DNA of 64,000 nucleotides from Pseudomonas wadenswilerensis (GTDB lineage: Bacteria > Pseudomonadota > Gammaproteobacteria > Pseudomonadales > Pseudomonadaceae). The notes beneath the pieces are model-generated. The model was given only the letters and a program-made list of their open reading frames with translations, ran no database searches and had not been told where the DNA came from. The stretch is from the NCBI RefSeq assembly GCF_900497695.1, contig NZ_UIDD01000003.1, forward strand, positions 124,001 to 188,000, read 5' to 3'. Both the position numbers and the translations under genes were made by a program. Positions 56,604-64,000 of this stretch are shown here, one piece after another. Position 1 is the stretch's first letter. The number at the start of each line of letters is the position of its first letter.

Positions 56604-57935
56604 ATGACTTTCGCCAAACTCGGCCTGATCGAACCCTTGCTGCGCGCGCTCGAGCGCCTGGACTACAACACCCCGACCCCGGTCCAGGCCCAGGCCATTC
56701 CTGCCGTACTGGCCGGCCGCGACCTGATGGCCGCCGCCCAGACCGGCACCGGCAAGACCGCAGGTTTTGCCCTGCCGCTGTTGCAGCGCCTGACCCTGGA
56801 AGGGGCCAAGGTCGCCAGCAACTCGGTACGCGCGCTGGTGCTGGTGCCGACCCGCGAACTGGCCGAACAGGTACACGCCAACATTCGCGACTACGCCGAG
56901 CACCTGCCACTGAGTACCTACGCGGTGTACGGCGGCGTCAGCATCAACCCGCAGATGATGAAGCTGCGCAAGGGTATCGACCTGCTGGTGGCCACCCCCG
57001 GCCGTTTGCTCGACCTGTTCCGCCAGAACGCGGTGAAGTTCAACCAGCTGCAGGCGCTGGTGCTCGATGAAGCGGACCGCATGCTCGACCTCGGTTTTGC
57101 CGAAGAGCTGCGCGCGGTGTACGCCGCCTTGCCGGCACGCCGGCAAACCCTGCTGTTCTCGGCAACTTTCTCCGACGAGATCCGCCAACTGGCCGCACAA
57201 ACCCTCAATGATCCGTTGAGCATTGAAGTCAGCCCGCGCAACGTCACCGCCAGCACCGTTAAGCAGTGGATCGTGCCGGTGGACAAGAAGCGCAAGCCTG
57301 AGCTGTTCAGCCACCTGATGCGCAAACAGCGCTGGAAGCAGGTGCTGGTGTTTGCCAAAACCCGTAATGGCGTTGACCAGTTGGTCGAGCGCCTGCGTGG
57401 CCAGGGTGTCAACGCCGACGGTATCCACGGCGACAAGCCTCAGGCCACTCGCCAGCGTGCACTGGACAGCTTCAAGGCGCGCGAGATCCAGATTCTGGTA
57501 GCCACCGATGTGGCGGCGCGCGGGCTGGATATCGACGACCTGCCGCTGGTGGTCAACTTCGACCTGCCGATCGTGGCCGAGGATTACATCCACCGCATCG
57601 GCCGTACCGGGCGCAAGGGCAACAGTGGTGAGGCGATTTCGCTGGTGTGTGCCGACGAGGTTCAACTGCTGTCGGCGATTGAAACCCTGACCCGCAAGAC
57701 CTTGCCGCGCCATGAAGAGCCGGACTTCACTCCGGACCACAAGGTGCCGATGACCGACGCCAATGGCCAGGTGCTGAAGAAGCCGAAAAAGCCGAAGAAG
57801 CCCAAGGAGAACAGCAGCAAACGCAGCCTCGGGCGTTGGCTGGACAGCGCTGAAACGCCAGCGGCGGCGCCGCAGGCCAAGCCGGTGCGCAAGGTGCCGA
57901 CTTTCAACACCGGGCCGCGCAAGCGCAAGCCTTGA
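56604..57935 (+). CDS. DEAD-box RNA helicase, RhlE type
   Basis: A 443-aa RhlE-like DEAD-box helicase. Motifs: Q-motif TPTPVQAQAIP, I AQTGTGKT (residues 45-52), Ia PTRELAEQV, Ib TPGRLLDL, II LDEADRMLDLGF, III SATFSDEIRQL, V ATDVAARGLDIDDLPLVVNFD and VI HRIGRTGRKG. The basic Lys/Pro-rich tail (residues about 385-443) is typical of RNA-binding tails. Upstream gene is unrelated; a REP pair follows. Confidence 0.94.
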   Translation: MTFAKLGLIEPLLRALERLDYNTPTPVQAQAIPAVLAGRDLMAAAQTGTGKTAGFALPLLQRLTLEGAKVASNSVRALVLVPTRELAEQVHANIRDYAEHLPLSTYAVYGGVSINPQMMKLRKGIDLLVATPGRLLDLFRQNAVKFNQLQALVLDEADRMLDLGFAEELRAVYAALPARRQTLLFSATFSDEIRQLAAQTLNDPLSIEVSPRNVTASTVKQWIVPVDKKRKPELFSHLMRKQRWKQVLVFAKTRNGVDQLVERLRGQGVNADGIHGDKPQATRQRALDSFKAREIQILVATDVAARGLDIDDLPLVVNFDLPIVAEDYIHRIGRTGRKGNSGEAISLVCADEVQLLSAIETLTRKTLPRHEEPDFTPDHKVPMTDANGQVLKKPKKPKKPKENSSKRSLGRWLDSAETPAAAPQAKPVRKVPTFNTGPRKRKP

Positions 57936-57940
57936 GTACG

Positions 57941-58026
57941 CCATCGCGGGTCAAGCCCGCTCCTACAGAGGGCAGCGATAACCTGTGGGAGCCGGACTTG
58001 CCGGCGATGGAAGGCGAAGCCTTCCC
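57941..58026. repeat. REP pair with trailing hairpin (REP-5)
   Basis: Inverted arms CATCGCGGGTCAAGCCCGCTCC and CTGTGGGAGCCGGACTTGCCGG (each shown in short form here) flank a spacer. They are followed at 58010-58026 by GGAAGGC-GAA-GCCTTCC, a 7-bp hairpin with the same layout as the GGGCTGC hairpin of REP-1/2. It lies between convergent stops. Confidence 0.8.
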
Positions 58027-59262
58027 TTAGGCCTTGAGCCACTCCAGCAACCCCAACCCCGCCTTGCGCCCACTGGCAAAACAGGCCGTCAGCAGATAGC
58101 CGCCCGTCGGCGCCTCCCAGTCGAGCATCTCGCCGGCACAGAACACGCCGGGCATCTGCTTGAGCATCAAGCGTTCATCCAGCGCTTCGAAGGTCACCCC
58201 ACCGGCACTGCTGATCGCTTCATCCAGCGGGCGAGGGCGCACCAGGGTGACCGGCAAGGCCTTGATCGCTTGCGCCAGCAACGCCGGGTCGGCAAAGGTC
58301 TGCTGATCGGTCTGCTCGCGCAACAGCGCTGCCTTGACCCCGTCCAGCCCCAGTTGACTGTGCAGATGCTTGGCCATCGAGCGTGAACCCCGCTGCTTGG
58401 CCAGGGCCTGCTGGATTTTATCCACAGGCCGGTTGGGCAGCAGGTCGATCAGCACCCTGGCGCTGCCATCGCGGTTGATCGCCTCGCGAATCTGCGCCGA
58501 CCAGGCGTATACCAGGCTGCCTTCCAGCCCTTGTGCGGTGAGCACGCACTCACCCAGGCGCGGTGCATGGCCCTCAAGGCTCAGGGCGATATTCTTCAGC
58601 GGCGCGCCGGCAAACTTGTCCTTGAGCACAGCGCTCCAGCCCTCGACCTCGAAACCACTGTTGGCCGCCTGCAACGGCGCAATCTGCACGCCTTGCGCTT
58701 GCAGCCAGGGCAGCCAGGCTGCATCCGAGCCCAACCGCGCCCAGCTGCCGCCGCCCAGCGCCAGCACGGTGGCCGTCGGCTTGAGCGCCAGTTCGCCCTG
58801 TGGATAAGCGATCCGCAAGGCTCCTTCGGCGTTCCAGCCCAGCCAGCGATGGCGGGTGTGGATAACTACTCCGGCGTCGCGCAGGCGCTTGAGCCAGGCG
58901 CGTAGCAGCGGCGCGGCTTTCATGTCGCGGGGGAAGACCCGGCCGGAACTGCCGACGAAGGTTTCGATACCCAGGTCGTGAATCCACTGGCGCAGCACAT
59001 CGGCATCGAAGCCTTCGAGCAGGCGGGCAACTTCATCCGTACGTTCGGCATAGCGGGCGATGAACGCCGGGTAAGGCTCGGAATGGGTGATGTTCATGCC
59101 ACCGACCCCGGCCAGGAGGAACTTGCGGCCCACCGAGGGCATGGCGTCGTACAGCTCGACGGCGACCCCGGCCTGGCTCAGCACTTCGGCGGCCATCAAC
59201 CCGGCCGGCCCGCCTCCGATAATGGCAACGTGTGGGCGGTCGGTGGGGCGGGTGTCGGTCAT
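58027..59262 (-). CDS. HI0933/TIGR03862-type FAD-dependent oxidoreductase
   Basis: A 411-aa flavoprotein of the HI0933-like family. The N-terminal FAD site is VAIIGGGPAGLMAAEVLS, followed by VGRKFLLAGVGGMNITH and, in the middle, a GGGSWARLGSD block. The C-terminal AGEMLDWEAPTGGYLLTACFASGRKAG is the second FAD contact. I took the ATG at 59262; a start at 59295 would add 11 residues. Biochemical role unsettled in the family. Its coding region holds three perfect DnaA boxes (see region entry). Confidence 0.9.
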   Translation of the reverse strand: MTDTRPTDRPHVAIIGGGPAGLMAAEVLSQAGVAVELYDAMPSVGRKFLLAGVGGMNITHSEPYPAFIARYAERTDEVARLLEGFDADVLRQWIHDLGIETFVGSSGRVFPRDMKAAPLLRAWLKRLRDAGVVIHTRHRWLGWNAEGALRIAYPQGELALKPTATVLALGGGSWARLGSDAAWLPWLQAQGVQIAPLQAANSGFEVEGWSAVLKDKFAGAPLKNIALSLEGHAPRLGECVLTAQGLEGSLVYAWSAQIREAINRDGSARVLIDLLPNRPVDKIQQALAKQRGSRSMAKHLHSQLGLDGVKAALLREQTDQQTFADPALLAQAIKALPVTLVRPRPLDEAISSAGGVTFEALDERLMLKQMPGVFCAGEMLDWEAPTGGYLLTACFASGRKAGLGLLEWLKA

Positions 59263-60445
59263 GGTCGGCTGCAAGCTGGGAAAAAGAGCCGGCATTCTAC
59301 CTTAGCGGGCCGCCCGGAAACACTGATCAAAAAATGAACAGCAGCCTCAAGGCCAGGTAGTTAAAGGGCTTGAGGGGGTTTCCAGCAGGTTATCCACAGG
59401 CGGTTCCACAGTCATTGTGAGTAACCCAGCACGCGGCTGGCGCTGTGGTGCAGTATCCCGTGACGGCGGGCGAGGGCCTCGCGGTCCTTGCTGTAGCCTC
59501 CGCCAATCACGCCGACCACCGGGATGTCACGCCCCAGGCAGTGGCGCAGCACGCTTTCGTCACGCGCGGCGACGCCTTCATCGGTGAGTTGCAGATACCC
59601 CAGGGCGTCGTCCTTGTGCACGTCGACGCCGGCGTCGTACAGCACCAGGTCAGGGCGATACAGCGGCAGCAGGTAGTTGAGCGCGTCATCCACCACCTTC
59701 AGGTAAGCCTGGTCACCCATGCCGCGCGGCAGCGGAATGTCCCAGTCGCTTTCAGCCTTGCGCGCCGGGAAGTTCTGCTCGCAATGCAGCGACACGGTGA
59801 TGGCATCCGCGGTGTCGTGGAGGATGCGCGCGGTACCGTCGCCCTGGTGCACGTCGCAATCGAAGATCAGCACCTTGTGCACCCGCCCGGCTTCCAGCAG
59901 GTAATGGCTGATCACTGCCAGGTCATTGAAGATGCAGAAACCGGCCGGGTGATCGTAATGGGCATGATGGGTACCTCCCGCCAAATGGCAGGCGATGCCG
60001 TGCTCCAGCGCCTGCTCGGCGGCCAGCAGCGAGCCGCCGACCGCACGCACGGTACGCCGCGCCAGGGCTTCGCTCCAGGGCAGGCCGAGGCGGCGCTGGT
60101 CTTCACGCGACAGCTCGCCATGCATGTAGCGCTCGATGTAGGCGCGGTCGTGGGCCAGGGCGAGGATATCGTTGGGGCAGATTTCCGGGCGTAGCAGCGC
60201 CGCATCCGTGGTCAGGCCGCTGGCGACCAGGTGATCGCGCAACAGGCGGAACTTGTCCATCGGAAAGCGGTGCTCGGCGGGAACGCCGGGCTGTAGTCGT
60301 CGTGATAGATCAGCGGCAGGGGCATGGCAGGGTCTTGGTCAGAGCAGGAATCGATCTTGCCAGCTCCTTGCCTTGTTGTGCTACCAGCACTGAAGCGCCA
60401 GCAGCCGATGAACAGCCTACGCTGTAAACTGCAGGCTGTGGATAA
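58418..60445. other. cluster of five perfect DnaA boxes
   Basis: The 9-mer TTATCCACA or its complement TGTGGATAA occurs at 58418-58426 (+), 58799-58807 (-), 58857-58865 (-), 59390-59398 (+) and 60437-60445 (-). Three lie in the HI0933-like gene, one between it and the histone-deacetylase homologue, and one touches the GNAT leader and ribosome-binding site. I noticed no other perfect copy in the window. No AT-rich unwinding region, dnaA or dnaN lies nearby, so it is not an origin of the usual type. Confidence 0.65.
59412..60325 (-). pseudogene. histone-deacetylase family protein, one-base frameshift near 5' end
   Basis: The last 282 codons (59412-60260) encode a zinc deacylase of the histone-deacetylase/acetoin-utilization family: HHAHYDHPAGFCIFNDLAV, DCDVHQGDGTA, YDAGVDVHKDD and GVIGGGYSKD give the metal and catalytic residues. 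The family N-terminus, MPLPLIYHDDYSPAFP, is present from ATG 60325 but in another frame. Adding one G (minus strand) near 60278 would restore P-A-E-H-R-F-P-M-D-K and a 304-aa product. It may be a real mutation or a sequencing error. The internal ATG 60260 has no ribosome-binding site. Confidence 0.8.
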
Positions 60446-60455
60446 GGAGCCGAGC

Positions 60456-61025
60456 ATGACCCCGATACTGCAACTTGAAAGCGCGCGGCTGCAGTTGCGC
60501 CAATGGCAGGATGACGACCTCGCCGAGTTCGCCGCCATGTGCGCCGACCCTATGGTCATGCGCTACTTTCCTGCGCCGTTGACCCGGGTCGAGAGCGCCG
60601 CGCTGATCGGCCGGATCCGCGGTCACTTCAATGAATACGGCTATGGCCTATGGGCCCTGGAACGCAAGGATACCGGCGCTTTCATCGGCATGACCGGCCT
60701 GCTCAATGTTAGTTTTGACGCCGACTTCGCCCCAGCGGTGGAGATCGGCTGGCGCCTGGCCCGGCGTCACTGGGGGCTGGGGTTTGCCAGTGAAGCAGCC
60801 TGGACCAGCCTGCGCTGCGCCTTCGCTCAACTGGGCCTGGAGCAGGTGGTGTCGTTCACCACGCAAAGCAACCTGGCGTCGCAGAAAGTCATGCAGGCCA
60901 TCGGCATGCAGCAGGACCTGGCAGGCAGCTTCGAACACCCCAAGCTAGAGCCTGGCCACCCCCTGCGCCCGCACGTGCTGTACCGCATCGACCGCGCCCA
61001 GTGGCAAGCTACCCTGCGCGGCTGA
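60456..61025 (+). CDS. GNAT-family N-acetyltransferase
   Basis: A 189-aa GNAT acetyltransferase of the RimJ/RimL-like type. LESARLQLRQWQDDDLAEF at the N-terminus, FIGMTGLLNV, VEIGWRLARRHWGLGFASEA and the CoA-site SNLASQKVMQAIGM region are visible (in short pieces). Acceptor unknown. The ATG at 60456 has AAGGAG 5 nt upstream; that site overlaps the end of a DnaA box. It is divergent from the histone-deacetylase homologue, another lysine acylation-type gene. Confidence 0.88.
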   Translation: MTPILQLESARLQLRQWQDDDLAEFAAMCADPMVMRYFPAPLTRVESAALIGRIRGHFNEYGYGLWALERKDTGAFIGMTGLLNVSFDADFAPAVEIGWRLARRHWGLGFASEAAWTSLRCAFAQLGLEQVVSFTTQSNLASQKVMQAIGMQQDLAGSFEHPKLEPGHPLRPHVLYRIDRAQWQATLRG

Positions 61026-61102
61026 ATTGCAGAACATACGGGCTGGCAATGACAAACCCTGTATTATTTGCAGCAGTTGCGCATTGCCTTGGAGAATCTT
61101 GA

Positions 61103-61972
61103 ATGAGCCACGTGTTGGACGATCTGGTTGACCTGTTGAGCCTGGAATCGATCGAGGAAAACCTGTTCCGCGGGCGAAGCCAGGACCTGGGCTTTCGGCA
61201 GCTGTACGGTGGACAGGTACTGGGCCAGTCGCTGTCGGCGGCCAGCCAGACGGTCGAAGAGGCGCGTCATGTGCACTCGCTGCACGGTTACTTCCTGCGC
61301 CCGGGCGATGCCAGCATGCCGGTGGTCTATTCGGTCGACCGCGTGCGCGATGGCGGCAGTTTCAGCACCCGGCGGGTGACCGCGATCCAGAAGGGCAAGA
61401 CCATCTTCACCTGCAGCGCCTCGTTCCAGTACGACGAAGAAGGTTTCGAGCACCAGAGCCAGATGCCCAATGTGGTCGGCCCGGAGAACCTGCCGTCGGA
61501 AGTCGAGCTGGCCAAGGGCATGGCCGATCGCCTGCCTGAAGCCATCCGCGACAAGATGCTCTGCGCCAAGCCGATCGAAATGCGCCCGGTGACCGCCGAG
61601 GACCCGTTCAACCCCAAGCCGGGCGAGCCGGTGAAGTACGTCTGGTTCCGCGCCGATGGCAACCTGCCGGATGTGCCGGCGCTGCACAAGTACATGCTCG
61701 CCTACGCCTCGGACTTCGGCCTGCTGACCACTTCGCTGCTGCCCCATGGCAAATCGGTGTGGCAGAAAGACATGCAGATTGCCAGCCTCGACCACGCGCT
61801 GTGGTTCCACGGCAACCTGCGCGCCGACCAGTGGCTGCTGTACGCCATGGACAGCCCATGGGCCGGCAATGCCCGTGGTTTTGCCCGCGGCAATATCTAC
61901 AACCAGGCCGGGCATCTAGTGGCCTCGTCGTGCCAGGAAGGCCTGATTCGTCATCGCAAGGATTGGCAATGA
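61103..61972 (+). CDS. tesB: acyl-CoA thioesterase II
   Basis: TesB (289 aa) hydrolyses medium and long acyl-CoA. Two tandem hot-dog domains carry FRGRSQDLGFRQLYGGQVLGQ, VHSLHGYFLRPGD, TRRVTAIQKGKTIFT and, in the C-terminal half, SLDHALWFH and LYAMDSPWAGNARGFARG. The C-terminal ASSCQEGLIR is conserved. GAGAATCTTGA precedes the ATG. The downstream HAD gene overlaps its stop by 4 nt. Confidence 0.95.
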   Translation: MSHVLDDLVDLLSLESIEENLFRGRSQDLGFRQLYGGQVLGQSLSAASQTVEEARHVHSLHGYFLRPGDASMPVVYSVDRVRDGGSFSTRRVTAIQKGKTIFTCSASFQYDEEGFEHQSQMPNVVGPENLPSEVELAKGMADRLPEAIRDKMLCAKPIEMRPVTAEDPFNPKPGEPVKYVWFRADGNLPDVPALHKYMLAYASDFGLLTTSLLPHGKSVWQKDMQIASLDHALWFHGNLRADQWLLYAMDSPWAGNARGFARGNIYNQAGHLVASSCQEGLIRHRKDWQ

Positions 61973-62562
61973 GCCTGCAGCAGATTCGCCACTGGGTGTT
62001 CGACATGGACGGTACCCTGACCGTCGCCGTGCACGATTTTGCGGCGATCAAGGAGGCGCTGGAGATTCCGCAGACGCACGACATCCTTACCCACCTGGCG
62101 GCTTTGCCGGCCGCCGAGGCCGCGGCCAAGCACGCCTGGCTGCTGGAACATGAGCGTGAGCTGGCGATCGGCTCGCGCCCGGCTACCGGCGCCGTGGAGC
62201 TGGTCCGCGACCTGGCGGCGCGTGGTTGTCGGTTGGGCATCCTCACCCGCAATGCCCGTGAGCTGGCGCATATCACTCTGGAGGCCATCGGCCTGGCTGA
62301 CTGCTTTGCCGTCGAGCACATCGTCGGTCGCGATGAAGCACCGCCCAAACCACACCCGGGTGGCTTGTTGAAGCTGGCCGAAGCCTGGGACGTGGCGCCG
62401 ACCGAGATGGTCATGGTCGGCGATTATCGCTTTGACCTGGATTGCGGCCGGGCGGCGGGGGCGCGGACGATTCTGGTCAACCTGCCGGACAATCCCTGGC
62501 CGGAACTGGCCGACTGGCATGCGGCGGATTGTCGGGCGCTGCAGGTGATGCTCGACCAATAG
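61969..62562 (+). CDS. HAD-superfamily phosphatase
   Basis: A 197-aa HAD-IA hydrolase. Motif I FDMDGTLT carries the nucleophile, motif II is ILTRN, motif III Lys lies in PPKPHPGGLL and motif IV is VGDYRFDLDCG. A helical cap domain spans residues about 20-80. It is of the phosphoglycolate/pyrophosphatase-like type, substrate unknown. Overlap with tesB (ATGA) gives translational coupling. Confidence 0.9.
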   Translation: MSLQQIRHWVFDMDGTLTVAVHDFAAIKEALEIPQTHDILTHLAALPAAEAAAKHAWLLEHERELAIGSRPATGAVELVRDLAARGCRLGILTRNARELAHITLEAIGLADCFAVEHIVGRDEAPPKPHPGGLLKLAEAWDVAPTEMVMVGDYRFDLDCGRAAGARTILVNLPDNPWPELADWHAADCRALQVMLDQ

Positions 62563-62632
62563 CTGGCAAGGCCGGCTCCCACAGGTGGGCTGCACGCGGT
62601 CCTTGTGGGAGCTGGCTCGCCAGCGATGAGGC
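62562..62632. repeat. REP pair (REP-6)
   Basis: Inverted arms GCTGGCAAGGCCGGCTCCCAC and TTGTGGGAGCTGGCTCGCCAGC flank a 20-nt spacer. The left arm begins at the last base of the HAD-gene stop codon. It lies between two convergent genes. Confidence 0.85.
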
Positions 62633-62645
62633 CCTCACACCTTAC

Positions 62646-64000
62646 TCAGAACTCCCAGCGCGTGGTCAGCATCACATTGCGCGGATCACCGTAGTAGGTG
62701 GTATCGAAGTTGCCCAGCCCGCTAAGGTAGCGCTTGTCGAACACGTTGTTGGCATTGACCGTGAAGCTCAGCTGTTCGTTGTACTGGTAGCGGGTCATCA
62801 GGTCGACCAGGGTGTAGCCGCCTTGCTTGATGAAGGTGTAGTCGTTCACCGAGCGATTGTAGATCTTGCCGTAGAACGCGCTCTGCCAGTTGATTCCCCC
62901 GCCCACGGTCACTTTATCCAGCACCCCCGGCAAACGGTAGGTGGTGAACATCCGCACCAGGTGCTCAGGCTTGCTGGTGCTCATCGGGAAGCCATAGATG
63001 CGCTGCTCGTCGGCATCGCGCGAGCGTGCGTAGGTGTAGCCTGCCGAGAGGTTCCAGCCTTCCTGCAGTTCGCCGGCGATTTCCAGCTCGATGCCCTGGG
63101 TGGTGGCGCCACTGGTGGCCTTGTAGATGCCCTCGTTGGTCGCAGGGTTGGTGCCGATCGACTCGGCGACGTTGTCCTGCTCGATGCGGAACAGCGCCAG
63201 GCTGGCGTTGAGCTTGCCGTCGAAGTAGGCCGCCTTGAGGCCGGTTTCGTAGCTGTCGCCTTCGACCGGATCAAGGGTCGCGCCATTGCTGTCCTTGTTG
63301 CTCTGTGGCTGGTAGATCGAAGTGTAGCTGGCGTACACCGAGTAGGTGTCGTCGAGGTCATAGACGACACCGGCGTACGGGGTGACCACGCCATGTTGCT
63401 TGTAGCCGGACTGGCTGTCCTGGAAGGTCGGGTTGAGGCCGTCGTAGTCGTAGTTGTCGTCGTACTTGAAGGTGCTGACACGGGTGCCGAGTATCACCGA
63501 GAGGTCGTCCGTCGGGTGCAGGCGGGTAGCGATGTAGGCGCCGTTCTGGCTCTTTTTCTGTTCGTACTTGCCGTTTTTCGGGAAGTCCGGCACGCCGATG
63601 TGGCCGTCCCAGTCAAAGATGCTGCCGGGCACCATGGCAAACTCGCTGGTGTCCCAGGTGGCGCCAGTCTGGCGCGAATGGTTGGTGTCCAGACCGACGA
63701 CCAGGTCATGCTGGCGACCGAACAGGGTGAACGGGCCCGAGAGGTTGAGGTCGGCGCTGTTCTGCACCCGATGGCCTTCCCAGCGGCCCCAGAAGAACGA
63801 CATGCCATCGCCATTGCGATCCGGCGCACCGCCACTGGCCGAGGCCAGGCGGGTGTCGTGGTCGCTTTGCAGCTGGTTGACGGTGAGTTTGAGCGACCAG
63901 TCGTTGGCCAGCGCCTGCTCCAGCGAGGCGAAGTAGGTACGGTTCTGGAAGTCGCGGCGGCTCCAGTCGGCGCCCGGGTTGAACGAGCGTGAGAAGTCCG
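62646..64000 (-). CDS. TonB-dependent siderophore receptor (3' part)
   Basis: The last 451 codons of an outer-membrane TonB-dependent receptor; the frame stays open to the right edge, so the signal peptide, plug domain and promoter lie outside. Beta-barrel features are alternating aromatic strands, SYETGLKAAYFDG, QGIELEIAGELQEGWNLSAGYTYARS (in pieces), VNANNVFDKRYLS and a terminal WEF for BAM-dependent insertion. It resembles ferric-hydroxamate/pyoverdine-type receptors such as FpvA or PupB. The ligand cannot be determined. Confidence 0.92.
   Translation of the reverse strand, partial: DFSRSFNPGADWSRRDFQNRTYFASLEQALANDWSLKLTVNQLQSDHDTRLASASGGAPDRNGDGMSFFWGRWEGHRVQNSADLNLSGPFTLFGRQHDLVVGLDTNHSRQTGATWDTSEFAMVPGSIFDWDGHIGVPDFPKNGKYEQKKSQNGAYIATRLHPTDDLSVILGTRVSTFKYDDNYDYDGLNPTFQDSQSGYKQHGVVTPYAGVVYDLDDTYSVYASYTSIYQPQSNKDSNGATLDPVEGDSYETGLKAAYFDGKLNASLALFRIEQDNVAESIGTNPATNEGIYKATSGATTQGIELEIAGELQEGWNLSAGYTYARSRDADEQRIYGFPMSTSKPEHLVRMFTTYRLPGVLDKVTVGGGINWQSAFYGKIYNRSVNDYTFIKQGGYTLVDLMTRYQYNEQLSFTVNANNVFDKRYLSGLGNFDTTYYGDPRNVMLTTRWEF

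Noticed and set aside
58418..60445. Chromosomal or plasmid replication origin
   Set aside because: Although DnaA boxes cluster, there is no AT-rich unwinding element, dnaA, dnaN, rep gene or iteron; three boxes are in coding sequence.

Overview
The window is a GC-rich, gene-dense stretch of chromosome from a gammaproteobacterium of the genus Pseudomonas, most like the putida/fluorescens groups. The evidence is gene content, gene order that I recall from P. aeruginosa (roughly PA4020 back to PA3942: mpl, ubiX ... proA, nadD, pbpA/mrdA, rodA, sltB1, rlpA, dacC, lipB, lipA ... holA, lptE, leuS, lnt, ybeY, miaB ... hemL, thiE, thiD, ladS, amn, hrpB, tesB), and six REP pairs of the P. putida type. 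I see no rRNA or tRNA genes, CRISPR arrays, insertion sequences, prophage or integrative element. Most of the window is core genome, so the unusual points are mainly local: non-coding signals, domain losses and one frameshift.

Layout. 1-8.7 kb: the end of mpl (peptidoglycan recycling), ubiX, small envelope proteins, a MORN-repeat/C13-peptidase lipoprotein, a MaoC hydratase, a CidA/LrgA-LrgB pair, a Lon-substrate-domain protein, a DedA-PAP2 fusion and an AAG-type glycosylase. 8.9-20.2 kb: a long forward block, proA-nadD-rsfS-rlmH-mrdA-rodA-sltB1-rlpA-dacA-ybeD-lipB-lipA, joining NAD and proline synthesis, ribosome factors, the elongasome, septal/sidewall hydrolases and lipoate synthesis. 20.3-27.3 kb: ldcA, then reverse-strand sltB3, arfA, holA, lptE and leuS. 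27.5-34.1 kb: a small unknown gene, ydcF, then reverse-strand lnt-corC-ybeY-phoH and miaB. 34.2-38.0 kb: DUF1820, a Sel1 lipoprotein/exported protein, hemL, thiE and thiD. 38.3-47.5 kb: a LadS-type sensor kinase without a receiver domain, an AidB-like dehydrogenase, amn, rluE, DUF2788, an Lrp-type regulator, a candidate small RNA, a DUF6515 protein, a CDF metal transporter and a lipoprotein. 47.6-57.9 kb: hrpB, an EEP-family protein, a YciC-like membrane protein, DUF2076, a NYN-domain protein with a DnaQ-type exonuclease, a second Lrp regulator divergent from an EamA exporter, an unknown exported protein and an RhlE-type helicase. 58-64 kb: an HI0933-like flavoprotein, a frameshifted histone-deacetylase homologue, a GNAT acetyltransferase, tesB, a HAD hydrolase and the 3' part of a TonB-dependent siderophore receptor.

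Most notable. (1) Five perfect 9-mer DnaA boxes lie within 2.03 kb (58418-60445), and I found none elsewhere in the window; this could be a DnaA-titrating or DnaA-reactivating locus. (2) The end of arfA contains a 14-bp hairpin followed by a U-run inside the reading frame, the expected sequence basis for production of a nonstop arfA message. (3) A structured, terminator-ended intergenic segment at about 45.03-45.22 kb is a candidate small RNA. (4) The LadS homologue lacks its C-terminal receiver. (5) The histone-deacetylase homologue carries a one-base frameshift near its 5' end.
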